Source of the DNA: Adenophora triphylla var. japonica
Taxonomy: Eukaryota; Streptophyta; Magnoliopsida; Asterales; Campanulaceae
Assembly: GCA_022495995.1 (NCBI GenBank)
Contig: JAFEMH010000933.1
Location: 1-64,000, forward strand
DNA: 64,000 nucleotides
Reading direction: 5' to 3'
The number at the start of each line of letters is the position of its first letter. Position 1 is the stretch's first letter. This document shows, in pieces, positions 9,619-21,080 of this stretch. The notes below the pieces were generated by a model that saw only the letters and a list, made by a program, of their open reading frames with translations, ran no database searches and was not told where the DNA came from. Made by a program: the position numbers and the translations under genes.

Positions 9619-11694
9619 CTAGTATCGCTGCAGCTTGTCGCCATTGATCGGGTGCATGAACGGATTGCCATCCAAATCTGTTAATTGCATAGCTCCTCCG
9701 GAGAAGATTTTCTTTACCAAGAACGGCCCAACCCAGACAGGTGCCCATTTGCCCAACGCACTGCTCTGATTTAATGGCTTCATTTTGAGGACTAAGTCAC
9801 CAACCTTGATATCCCGAGGTTTCACCTTCTTGTCGAAAGCACAAGCCATTCTCTTCTGATACGCCCGATTATGCTCCATAGCCTTTAATCTGCGCTCATC
9901 AAGTAGTGCCAACTCATTGTATCGACTCTGAAGCCAGTCGATCTCATTGACTTCATTCTCTAGCAAGACTCTGAGAGATGGAATTTCTAGCTCAATTGGC
10001 ATAACGGCTTCCATTCCATAAGTTAAGGCGTATGGAGTTGCACCAGTAGCAGTCCGAAGTGAAGTGCTGTAGCCCCACAATGCTAGGTGAAGTTTCTCTG
10101 GCCAATCCCGTCCTCGCTCGGTCATTTTCTTGATAATCCGCTCAAGGTTTTTGTTGGCAGCCTCTACAGCACCGTTAGTCTGCGATCTATACGGTGATGA
10201 CTTATGGCGCTTAACCCTGTACTCTATAAGCAGCCGATCGGCCTCTCCTTCAAAATGAGATCCGTTATCAGAGATGATCTCATTCGGGACTCCATATCGG
10301 CAGAAGATTTGTTCTTTTATGAAGCGAGCAACTTTCTTGGCCGTAAGCACTTTGTAAGACGCAGCTTCAACCCATTTTGTGAAGTAATCTACTGCGACTA
10401 AAACAAATGAATGTCCGTTGCTTCCTGATGGAGTTATCTTCCCGATGACATCAATTTCCCAAGTTGCAAAGGGCCAGGGAGTCATCATGCAATACAGATC
10501 ATGAGGAGGGATATGGTTCAAGTTGGAGAAATGCTGACACTTATCACAAGTCCGCACAAATTGGATGCAGTTCGTCTCCATTGTGATCCAGAAGTAACCC
10601 AGTCTGATGATGTTGTGCATTAAGGAGCGAGCGTTCATGTGTGGTCCGCAGGCACCATTATGAACGTCTTCCATCACTCTTTGAGCTTTCTCTTTACTGA
10701 TGCAGAGCAGGAGTGGACAACCTTCCATTTTCTTCCATAACTCGTCACCGAGTATGACATACTGTGTCGATAGTCTTTTCAGAGCTTGCAGACTCTTGGC
10801 TTGAATACCTTTTAGGTTACCCTCTTCATCAACAGGGAAGGATGCTTCACCATGCTTGAGAAACTGGAAGATCTGGCTGTACCAAGGCTCATTGACGGTT
10901 TCAATCTCGATCTCACAACAATAGGCCGGATTCTCTCGCCTCCCGACTCTGAATGGCTTGATCAACTTACCTTCTGGTATTTCCACCAAAGAAGCCAAAG
11001 TAGCCAATGCATCAGCGAATATGTTCTTATCTCGCGGCAAGAACTGAAATGTCACTTCTTTAAACAGACCAACGAGCTCTGCGATATAAGAATGGTACTT
11101 CTGGAGACAAGGATCCATCGTCTTCCATCTATTGGCAGCTTGGCTGATTATCAGCTGGGAATCGCCAAACACTTCTAGCTCATCGATATTCCGCTCGAGA
11201 GCAGCCTCAAGACCAGCTATGCAAGCTTCATACTCGGTCGCATTGTTAGTGACTGAGAAGTTAAGTTTGATGGCGATAGGAGTGTGTATGTCGTTCGGAT
11301 CCACCAAAACCATGCCAATGCCATTACCTCTCTTATTTGCTGCACCATCGAAGAATAGCTGCCATCGGTTGCCGTTTTCTACCATGAAGATTCCCTCATT
11401 AGGAAATTGAAGATCTGGCCCCCGAATTTCTGTACTAGGAGAGTCAGCCAACTGATCAGCCAAAGCCTGTCCCTTGATTGCTTTTCGGATCACATACTTG
11501 ATATCGAATTCTACTAGGAAGAAAGTCCATTTTGCAAGCCTGGTGGATATATTGCCTCTTTCGCTTTGAAACAAGTATTTGATCGGGTCCATTTTGGAGA
11601 CCAGATACACTGTATGAGACAGCATGTAATGCTTCAATTTTCCGACCACCCAAACCAAAGCTGCACACGTCTTCTCCAGAGCGGAATAGTTCAA
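9619..11694 (-). CDS. pol: Tat-type pol C-terminus: RNase H (dual) and integrase, element A
   Basis: This 691-residue open frame is the C-terminal half of a retrotransposon polyprotein. It makes the RNase H that removes template RNA and the integrase that inserts the cDNA. Residues 1-85 are the degenerate gypsy RNase H (LKHYMLSHTVYLV, RLAKWTFFLVEFD). Residues 110-235 form a second, archaeal-type RNase H with acidic residues in FFDGA (about D116), TEYEA (E154/E156), FGDSQ (D178) and FADAL (D228). Integrase has an HHCC finger (H345, H352, C383, C386) and a DDE core at WEID (D415), SDNG (D476) and VEAANK (E511). It ends with a GPY/F-like WVGPFLV module. The dual RNase H is the mark of the Tat lineage. 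It is uninterrupted, but isolated from the rest of pol by a frameshift near 11700. Confidence 0.93.
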   Translation of the reverse strand: MNYSALEKTCAALVWVVGKLKHYMLSHTVYLVSKMDPIKYLFQSERGNISTRLAKWTFFLVEFDIKYVIRKAIKGQALADQLADSPSTEIRGPDLQFPNEGIFMVENGNRWQLFFDGAANKRGNGIGMVLVDPNDIHTPIAIKLNFSVTNNATEYEACIAGLEAALERNIDELEVFGDSQLIISQAANRWKTMDPCLQKYHSYIAELVGLFKEVTFQFLPRDKNIFADALATLASLVEIPEGKLIKPFRVGRRENPAYCCEIEIETVNEPWYSQIFQFLKHGEASFPVDEEGNLKGIQAKSLQALKRLSTQYVILGDELWKKMEGCPLLLCISKEKAQRVMEDVHNGACGPHMNARSLMHNIIRLGYFWITMETNCIQFVRTCDKCQHFSNLNHIPPHDLYCMMTPWPFATWEIDVIGKITPSGSNGHSFVLVAVDYFTKWVEAASYKVLTAKKVARFIKEQIFCRYGVPNEIISDNGSHFEGEADRLLIEYRVKRHKSSPYRSQTNGAVEAANKNLERIIKKMTERGRDWPEKLHLALWGYSTSLRTATGATPYALTYGMEAVMPIELEIPSLRVLLENEVNEIDWLQSRYNELALLDERRLKAMEHNRAYQKRMACAFDKKVKPRDIKVGDLVLKMKPLNQSSALGKWAPVWVGPFLVKKIFSGGAMQLTDLDGNPFMHPINGDKLQRY

Positions 11695-11710
11695 CTCGCT
11701 TCCCTGGAGT

Positions 11711-12304
11711 TTACGACTGACAAAATAGATAGCATTTTATACCCTCGAGTCCTTCTTTTCTTGCGCTAGCATGGCTCCGACAGTTGTATTTGTTACTGTC
11801 AAGTATAAAAGCAGAGGCTTGCTCCCATGCGGTGGACAGAGGATAGGGGGATTGACAAGATAAGCTTTGATTTTTTTTGAAAGCTAATTGGCGTTCTTCA
11901 TTCCAAACCACCTCCTGGTTCTTTTTCAGCAACTTGAATATTGGCTCGCACATCGAGGTCAACTGGTTGATAAATCGACTGATATATTGCAGACGGCCCA
12001 TAAAATCCTTTACCTCGAACACGGTTCTAGGTGGCCTCATCTCGACAATTGCTTTGACCTTTCTTGGATCAACCTCGATACCGCGCTCAGTGGCCATGTA
12101 TCCCAGGACATTGCCACGGACAACTCCAAAGGTGCACTTTGCTGGATTCAATCTCATGGAATGCTCCCGTAGTCTGTTGAAGAATTTCCTCAGATCAATA
12201 AAGTGCTGCCCATCTGACCCCTTGGAATGGATGATCATGTCGTCAACATACACCTCAATTTCCTTGTGGATCATATCATGAAAAAGAGTAGTGACAGCTC
12301 TTTG
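11711..12304 (-). pseudogene. pol: RT C-terminal half (YVDD), element A
   Basis: The frame contains the RT catalytic motif YVDDMIIHSKG at about 12250, then LNPAKCTFGV, LGYM and the thumb/connection region (FMGRLQYISRFI). It enters at 12304 directly from the LTR of the inserted Athila-like element. The missing N-terminal half resumes at 27178. Across the junction the codons for GATYQRA are split exactly at the target site ATAGG. Within a T-run near 11870 the frame shifts, and a stop occurs near 11740 before the RNase H frame. Confidence 0.9.
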
Positions 12305-12309
12305 ATAGG

Positions 12310-13879
12310 TGATGGAGGAAAACTCCCTCTTGTAATAAAAACCGAGCAAGTGTACTCACTACCGATGTAGCAGTATGCAAATGCAGGGGTCGAATCCACA
12401 GAGACTCGTTGGTAAACAAGTAAAGTAAAAGCAGTGAATTTTGTAACCACAATTTATAAAATTGATTTAGAACTAAGAGCATAAAGTAAATAGCACAAAC
12501 TAACTAAACGAGAAAACAAATTATGAGCAGAGATTCGTAAATTGGATTTCACTTCACCATCATTCTATGCAAAATTTCACTTATAAAACATTAACTCAAC
12601 TTCTAGGGTTCATCCACTTTTGCTAGGATCGACACGGTTAGGTGGCCGGATTACAATCCTAAATACTCTTTTTAATATTGTAGTGTCTATTACGGTACCA
12701 CAATATGCCAAGAATACATTAAGCACGAAAGAACAAAAGAACCTAATATTGATCCGCTTCTATTACGGCACAGACCAAGATAATCAATTAATAGTGGTCT
12801 ATGTATAAATCGCCCAAATTAATGGCTCAATAAATACCCAATTATTCAAAGATGAGTTTGTTTCTTAACATACGTCTCGAATCTAAGAACAAGAAATTAA
12901 AATCTATTAATGAACTAGAAGGAATTAAATAGAAAGAATTAAAATATTACTGTATAGAAATCCGGTGAAGATCAAAACAATCTACAAATCTAAGAAATTT
13001 AGCTACTCATAATTTACAAATAATAAAAACCTGGATTGATGAATTCTTCTTCTTCAAAGAATTGTTAAAAGAAAAAAAATACTAAAACTCTAATGATATA
13101 TTGATATATGATAATATATATAAACTAATCGTGGCTGCTGAATTATAAATAGGGAATAGGTTAAAAACCATGTGCCAAGGCTGCAAAATGTCGAGAATGC
13201 CCCTGTTTAAATCGCCACTGTTGCTGAAATACGGCTTGAGCGCGGCCGCCCTTGTTTGTTGGCGCGCCCGCGCAAGTGGGCAGAAAGATCACGGCCAGAA
13301 AATTCCTTATGTGCGGCCGCCCTTAGCAGAACAGCGGTCGCCCTAAGCAGCTTCCCCTTGGCCCAACATTGCATTGCCCGGCCACTGCTTCAAGCTTGGC
13401 CCATTTTCCTTGTACCTTGGCCCCATTTTGTAGCCAGCATGTTGGCCGGCCATGATCTACCTTGGCCACATTTTTGTATCAATTTATATTTGTTTCGTCT
13501 TGCGATTTTCTCGTCGCATTTTGACCAATATAATGACTTCTTTTGCGCTTCGCTCTTTGAGATTTTATTTTTCATTTAATCCCACGAATTTTTATAAATT
13601 AAATTCGTCCAAAAATTCCATATTTCCAGTTCAGTCCCTGAATTTTCCAATATTTCCCATTTAGTCCTTGAAGCTCGTTTATTTCACTATTTTCCTTCTC
13701 TGCTCCCCTCCACTTTATTCCTTTTGCAATTTTTAGCCATAAAATACACCTTTAATCAGCTCTATACCCTGTACTCATAAAATACTCACAAACCACATCA
13801 AATACACATAAAACTCGGGAATCAAACACAAAGAAAGCCTAAAAGTGCATCATTTGGATGGGTAAATACACATCCATCA
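12310..13879 (-). mobile_element. LTR1 (3' LTR), Athila-like, 1570 bp
   Basis: Starts TGATGGAGG and ends CATCCATCA on the plus strand. It is nearly identical to LTR2 and to LTR3 without its insert. It differs from both at several sites (for example ACCGATGTAG against ACCGGTGTAG), so LTR2 and LTR3 look closer to each other. It flanks the interrupted RT of element A directly. Confidence 0.92.
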
Positions 13880-15458
13880 AACACCCACAAACTAACCTTT
13901 TGCTCGTCCCGAGTAAAACAAAACTAAAAGAAGTAAAATACAGCTACTCTAACTACTAATAATAAAACATTAAAGCAAAATAATTATTTTTGGGATGTTC
14001 TATCACAGATGAATCATTGGCCACACAAGTCTCAGATTCTCACCAACACACATAATCAACAAGTGCTACTACAGTAATGGGATTACAATCACATTGAAGC
14101 ATAAAACTCACAATTTTCCACCGCGGCCTGAATGATGAATGAATTATGGGAGGTCACTGCCAACAACCTAAGATTATTTACGGATTCACTAAGTGATGCT
14201 CTAAATCAATATGTCATAGATATTACAACCCAAAAAGGACACTCGTATGCATATTTACACGATTGTCAACCCGGTTACTCGATATTGAAAGAATAATATG
14301 GCTTAAAGTGTTATGGTGCGAAAGATCGCATGGCTAGGTTCATGGTTACAAATGAAGATAAGGACATACGAACATAAGAAAGTGAAACTAGAAAGTCTTC
14401 TTGTAACAATACATCCCCACTTTGATAATAATTTCTCCACTCACCCTTATTACTTCCCAATGTGCCAACCCACAAACTAAAACTTTTTCATACATTGACA
14501 TGGGGTTGAGCACATTCCTTTACTTTCTTTGGTCAGCTTGAAACATAATTTTCACTTCAACATTAGAGAGGCAAGGTTTTTTTTTTTTTTTACTAGCCCC
14601 TCTTTTCATTACATAACATGACCCACTTCTTTATTTTCGTGACCACTTTCCACTTCACCCTTGATTTTCCAAACATCACCCACAATTCCCAATTCATTCC
14701 CTAGTTTCACTTTCTTGAAAAGGTGAGAAAAATTTAAATTTGTGTATAGATTAAAAGGGTAGGACAATGAGGATACAAATGAAGGCGAATGGTGGTCTAA
14801 GATAACCTCCCACATTGTGAGAGATTCCATTCTTTTTCAAGCTCAAAAGGGGTTCTAGCAGAAAATTTTATATAAGTGACGAGAAAGTTTAAGGCTCACA
14901 AAAGGGATTCAAAGAATAGCCATATATATCAAGTAACCTATTGACGTGTTATTGACAATCATGCAAACATGTTCTAGGGACCCCGAGAATACACGAAGTG
15001 ATCCCATAAAGGGCACCTAAGTTGATGACAATGACCAAGAATATGATACGGAAGTGAGAGGTGGTGAAATCATAAATTAAATATTTCAATGCAATCCCAA
15101 TCATCACACTAATAATAGCACATGTGATTCTAAAATTAAAGCACACTCTAATCATCATAGACTTTAGGCCAACATCCCAACTGTGAAAAGAACAAAATTT
15201 TTAAATTTTTTTCTATTTTTTTAGAGGGTGACACTATATACACTCCCCTATAAACCCACAAACTCGGAGAGTTGCCTACCCCCAAACTCAAAACATGCTA
15301 TGTCCTCAGAGCACAGAGAACAAAAGCGTGCCTTGGGCTTGACGGATGGCAAGACACTACTAAACAGTAATTAACATAAAAAATAAAACATACCTTATTG
15401 GGTTGCCTCCCAAGCAGCGTATTTGCTTAAAGTCGTTAGCCCGACTATGGTCCCAATC
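13880..15458 (-). other. Non-coding 3' region, Athila-like internal copy A
   Basis: This lies between protease and the 3' LTR, where pol would be in a complete Athila. No RT, RNase H or integrase motif is visible on either strand. The LTR-adjacent sequence on the minus strand (TTAGTTTGTGGGTGTT before TGATGG) is the best candidate polypurine tract. A T-run occurs near 14579-14590. Nearly identical to 19500-21080. Confidence 0.75.
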
Positions 15459-17679
15459 TTACTTGGCCTTAGCTTTGCGGCCTTTGGACCATCTCTTCTC
15501 CTCACGGGCACAAATGCCCTTCTCTTTCCAAATCAGCTCTCCATTGTCAACAAGTAGGGGTGAAGCCACATTTATTTTTGAAACTTTACGCTTGTGCTTA
15601 CCCCTCTTTCTTTTCTTTTTATTGGGGTGTCCACCCCCAAACTCAATCTTTTCTTCAACCTGCAAAACACCATTCTCACAACCAAGATCAAGAGAGTTAT
15701 CATGCACAAAAATATTTAAAAATATAGAATCAGATAAATCACTATAACTCTCCTCACTAACTCTCGATTTTGAAGGCCCTTGTGGTAGATGTGATGGAAT
15801 CGACTCTTTATGGGAGTCGTGTGGGGAGTGATACGACCCGTTACTCCTAGAGTATTGGTCGGCTTTAATGTTACTAGCCACGGGACAAACGTCCGCATTA
15901 TCCCCACTTTTCTCACATCCATTCACATCATCTTTAAAAATTGGTAAATCAGTCAGGGCTCCTACAAAACTATCATTAAGGGGAAGGTTCTTGTCATTAT
16001 TAAACATATCAAACTTGCATTCTTCCCCCATGCCTCTCAAAGACACCACCCCTTGACACACATCAATGGTGGCCTTAGTGTCAAACATAAATGGCCTCCC
16101 AAGCAGAATGGGAGTTTTCAGTTGTTCCTCACTTGATCCCTCCATACACATCACATAAAAGTCAATGGGGATAATAATTTTATCAATTTTAACCAACACC
16201 CCTTCAATAACCCCTAAAGGTCTTTTGATTGAGAGATCCGCCAATTGCAAGTCTCTCATGGGTGGTTTCAACTCACATACCCCCAAACTTCTAAAAACAT
16301 GAAAGGGCATCACATTGACGCTTGCCCCAAGATCCAATAAACCTTTAAAATTTTGACCCCCTAGAGAAATTGGGATGGTGAGTCACCCGAGGTCTTTTTG
16401 AACATGACTAACTTTTTCATTCTCACTAACCTCATCATTATTATCACAACAATCAATATTATCAAGAGAAGATAGAAATACCTCCTCAATTTCCTCACTT
16501 TCATCCCACACTGTTGTGATTGACTTTGCTTGCTCAGGTGGGTTTTTCTCTTTCATCAACTCTTGGACAACCTTCACAAGTTGCTCTACCTGTGTGCCCA
16601 TCTTTTCAAACGCATCATCTGTATTTCTATTACTTTGCTGCATCTCCATCCTTAACTGCTGGACTGCCAGCTCCCAGGGCTCTTTATCATGTTGTCCAGG
16701 TGGTGGCACATGAAGAGGTTTCACTTGCTGATTATGATGGCCACCCCATGGATTGTAGTTACCATATGGGTTGCCTTGGGGTGGTGGCCTTGGTACATAT
16801 CCATTGAAAGCATGTGCCTGTTCAGGATGATAAGAAAAATTTGCTGCACTTGGACACATATTAGTCACATGAGATGATAAACCACAATTTGTACAATAAT
16901 CAGTAATCAGTAATAACATTGGCACCAGCAGAAGTGCCACAAGCAGTCAATTTATCCAATTTATTATTTAAAAGTGCGATCTGCTTTGAAATATTATCAC
17001 TAGCATTCAATTCAAGTACCCCCCTTGTTTTACCCCTCGAACTCTTTTGTTGAGAATTAGCACTCAACATCTCAAATAAAGCCTTAGTTTCTTCCGGGGT
17101 CTTGGCTCCTATCGAGCCTCCAGCAGCATTGTCAACCATTGATTGACCATTGTCATTCAAGCCATCATAAAAGGCTTGGTTCAGTGAGGGTAATGTGAAA
17201 TTGTGTTGGGGACATTGCATTAACATTGTATTAAATCTTTCCCATGCCTCATGAAAGGGCTCCCCCACATCTTGGGAAAATGTCATCAATTTCTGTCTAA
17301 AACTAGCCAACAGATGATGTGGGTAATATCTTTTAAGGAACACATCTTGTAACTCTCCCCAAGTACTAATGCTTCTCGGTGCAAGCATTATCAACCATGT
17401 TTTAGCCACTCCCTTAAGAGTGTAAGGAAAACACTTCAGTCTAATTTGCTCCTCAGTCACTCCCTGTCTTAACAAAAATTGAGCAACAACAATAATATAC
17501 TCTTTCAGGAACGTGAGTGCATCCTCACCAGGCAATCCGTGAAAGCTTGGCAACATGGCAAAGTATTGTCCTTTGACCTCTAGATTTTTGGCTGCATCGG
17601 ACAGCACTATGCAAGAGGTAGATGTGTCTACCCTAGGTCTCAGGAAATCATTCATAGTTTGTGCCGGTGGTACTGCCAT
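15459..17679 (-). pseudogene. gag-pro: Athila-like gag-protease, copy A (broken)
   Basis: Gag starts at 17679 (MAVPPAQTMNDF) and carries the capsid region (SFHGLPGEDALTFLKEY, STWGELQDVFLKRYYP). A 7-bp duplication CAGTAAT near 16904 breaks the frame just before the CCHC knuckle (C-TN-C-GLSS-H-VTNM-C). A TGA near 16382 then separates it from the protease (DLGAS, LLGRPF) that ends at 15459. The C-terminal tail is basic. Copy B is intact at these two places but broken elsewhere, so the lesions arose independently. Confidence 0.9.
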
Positions 17680-17904
17680 CTCGGCTTTCTCTTCCTCTAC
17701 CTCGGTGGTGGAGGGTTCTGATCCGGTGTCCGAATCCGAGAAAAGGGGATAAAGAGGGGATCGCCCTCAAATGCTTCCTCAAGAAGCTTAGTGTATTTAG
17801 TTTTATTAAGTCTGTTTATGTTGTCGTTCAATGGCACCAATGTAGGCTTCAAAGAACGACGACCTTGCATTCACTACCTAACCTACTTGTTTACTTGCAA
17901 CAAG

Positions 17905-17922
17905 TCCCCGGCAACGGCGTCA
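17905..17922 (-). other. Primer binding site, Athila copy A
   Basis: The minus strand reads TGACGCCGTTGCCGGGGA, one base away from the tRNA-Asp complement TGGCGCCGTTGCCGGGGA typical of Athila. The change (C to T on plus at 17920) falls within the CCA-proximal part. It lies just inside the end of LTR2. Confidence 0.88.
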
Positions 17923-17928
17923 AAAACT

Positions 17929-19499
17929 TGATGGAGGAAAACTCCCTCTTGTAATAAAAACCGAGCAAGTGTACTCACTACCGGTGTAGCAGTATGCAAA
18001 TGCAGGGGTCGAATCCACAGAGACTCGTTGGTAAACAAGTAAAGTAAAAGCAGTGAATTTTGTAACCACAATTTATAAAATTGATTTAGAACTAAAAGCA
18101 TAAAGTAAATAGCACAAACTAACTAAACGAGAAAACAAATTATGAGCAGAGATTCGTAAATTGGATTTCACTTCACCATCATTCTATGCAAAATTTCACT
18201 TATAAAACATTAACTCAACTTCTAGGGTTCATTCACTTTTGCTAGGATCGACACGGTTAGGTGGCCGGATTACAATCCTAAATACTCTTTTTAATATTGT
18301 AGTGTCTATTACGGTACCACAATATGCCAAGAATACATTAAGCACGAAAGAACAAAAGAACCTAATATTGATCCGCTTCTATTACGGCACAGACCAAGAT
18401 ATTCAATTAATAGTGGTCTATGTATAAATCGCCCAAATTAATGGCTCAATAAATACCCAATTATTCAAAGATGAGTTCGTATCTTAACATACGTCTCGAA
18501 TCTAAGAACAAGAAATTAAAATCTATTAATGAACTAGAAGGAATTAAATAGAAAGAATTAAAATATTACTATATAGAAATCCGGTGAAGATCAAAACAAT
18601 CTACAAATCTAAGAAATTTAGCTACTCATAATTTACAAATAATAAAAACCTGGATTGATGAATTCTTCTTCTTCAAAGAATTGTTAAAAGAAAAAAAAAT
18701 ACTAAAACTCTAATGATATATTGATATATGATAATATATATAAACTAATCGTGCCTGCTGAATTATAAATAGGGAATAGGTCAAAAACCATGTGCCAAGG
18801 CTGCGAAATGTCGAGAATACCCTTTTTGAAAACGCCACTGCTGCTGAAATACGGCTTGAGCACGGCCGCCCTTGTTTGTTGGTGCGCCCGCGCAAGTGGG
18901 CAGAAAGATCACGGCCAGAAAATTCCTTATGTGCGGCCACCCTTAGCAGAACAGCGGTCGCCCTAAGCAGCTTCCCCTTGGCCCAACATTGCATTGCCCG
19001 GCCACTGCTTCAAGCTTGGCCCATTTTCCTTGTGCCTTGGCCCCATTTTGCAGCCAGCATGTTGGCCGGCCATTATCTACCTTGGCCACATTTTTGTATC
19101 AATTTGTATTCGTTTCGTCTCGCGATTTTCTCGTCGCATTTTGACCAATATAATGACTTCTTTTGCGCTTCGCTCTTTGAGATTTTATTTTTCATTTAAT
19201 CCCACGAATTTTTATAAATTAAATTCGTCCAAAAATTCCATATTTCCAGTTCAGTCCCTGAATTTTCCAATATTTCCCATTTAGTCCTTGAAGCTCGTTT
19301 ATTTCACTATTTTCCTTCCCTGCTCCGCTCCACTTTATTCCTTTTGCAATTTCTAGCCATAAAATACACCTTTAATCAGCTTTATACCCTGTACTCATAA
19401 AATACTCACAAACCACATCAAATACACATAAAACTCCGGAATCAAACACAAAGAAAGCCTAAAAGTGCATCATTTGGATGGGTAAATACACATCCATCA
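17929..19499 (-). mobile_element. LTR2 (middle LTR), Athila-like, 1571 bp
   Basis: Same ends and same sequence as LTR1 apart from scattered substitutions. It serves as 3' LTR of internal copy B and 5' LTR of internal copy A. It lacks its own target duplication, as expected for a recombination product. Confidence 0.92.
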
Positions 19500-21080
19500 A
19501 ACACCCACAAACTAACCTTTTGCTCGTTCCGAGTAAAACAAAACTAAAAGAAGTAAAATACAGCTACTCTAACTACTAATAATAAAACATTAAAGCAAAA
19601 TAATTATTTTTGGGATGTTCTATCACAGATGAATCATTGGCCACACAAGTCTCAGATTCTCACCAACACACATAATCAACAAGTGCTACTACAGTAATGG
19701 GATTACAATCACATTGAAGCATAAAACTCACAATTTTCCACCGCGGCCTGAATGATGAATGAATTATGGGAGGTCACTGCCAACAACCTAAGATTGTTTA
19801 TGGATTCACTAAGTGATGCTCTAAATCAATATGTCATAGATATTACAACCCAAAAAGGACACTCATATGCATATTTACACGATTGTCAACCCGGTTACTC
19901 GATATTGAAAGAATAATATGGCTTAAAGTGTTATGGTGCGAAAGATCGCAGGGCTAGGTTCATGGTTACAAATGAAGATAAGGACATACGAACATAATAA
20001 AGTGAAACTAGAAAGTCTTCTTGTAACAATACATCCCCACTTTGATAATAATTTCTCCACTCACCCTTATTACTTCCCAATGTGCCAACCCACAAACTAA
20101 AACTTTTTCATACATTGACATGGGGTTGAGCACATTCCATTACTTTCTTTGGTCACCTTGAAACATAATTTTCACTTCAACATTAGAGAGGCAAGGCTTT
20201 TTTTTTTTTTTTTACTAGCCCCTCTTTTCATTACATAACATGACCCACTTCTTTATTTTCGTGACCACTTTCCACTTCACCCTTGATTTTCCAAACATCA
20301 CCCACAATTCCCAATTCATTCCCTAGTTTCACTTTCTTGAAAAGGTGAGAAAAATTTAAATTTGTGTATAGATTAAAAGGGTAGGACAATGAGGATACAA
20401 ATGAAAGAGAATGGTGGTCTAAGATAACCTCCCACATTGTGAGAGATTCCATTCTTTTTCAAGCTCAAAAGGGGTTCTAGCAGAAAATTTTATATAAGTG
20501 ACGAGAAAGTTTAAGGCTCACAAAAGGGATTCAAAGAATAGCCATATATATCAAGTAACCTATTGACGTGTTATTGACAATCATGCAAACATGTTCTAGG
20601 GACCCCGAGAATACACGAAGTGATCCCATAAAGGGCACCTAAGTTGATGACAATGACCAAGAATATGATACGGAAGTGAGAGGTGGTGCAATCATAAATT
20701 AAATATTTCAATGCAATCCCAATCACCACACTAATAATAGCACATGTGATTCTAAAATTAAAGCACACTCTAATCATCATAGACTTTAGGCCAACATCCC
20801 AACTCTGAAAAGAACAAAATTTTTAAATTTTTTTCTATTTTTTTAGAGGGTGACACTATATACACTCCCCTATAAGCCCACAAACTCGGAGAGTTGCCTA
20901 CCCCCAAACTCAAAACATGCTATGTCCTCAGAGCACAGAGAACAAAAGCATGCCTTGGGCTTGACGGATGGCAAGACACTACTAAACAGTAATTAACATA
21001 AAAAATAAAACATACCTCATTGGGTTGCCTCCCAAGCAGCGCATTTGTTTAAAGTCGTTAGCCCGACTATGGTCCCAATC
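19500..21080 (-). other. Non-coding 3' region, Athila-like internal copy B
   Basis: Near-identical duplicate of 13880-15458 with a few base changes and a slightly longer T-run near 20199. No coding domains are recognisable. Confidence 0.75.

Noticed and set aside
12360..12410. GGGGTCGAATCC resembling a tRNA B box
   Set aside because: No matching A box or cloverleaf can be drawn; it is LTR sequence repeated in three copies.
15403..15747. Plus-strand frame of 114 residues (also at 21025-21369)
   Set aside because: It is antisense to the gag-protease C-terminus, is duplicated with it, and has no domain.
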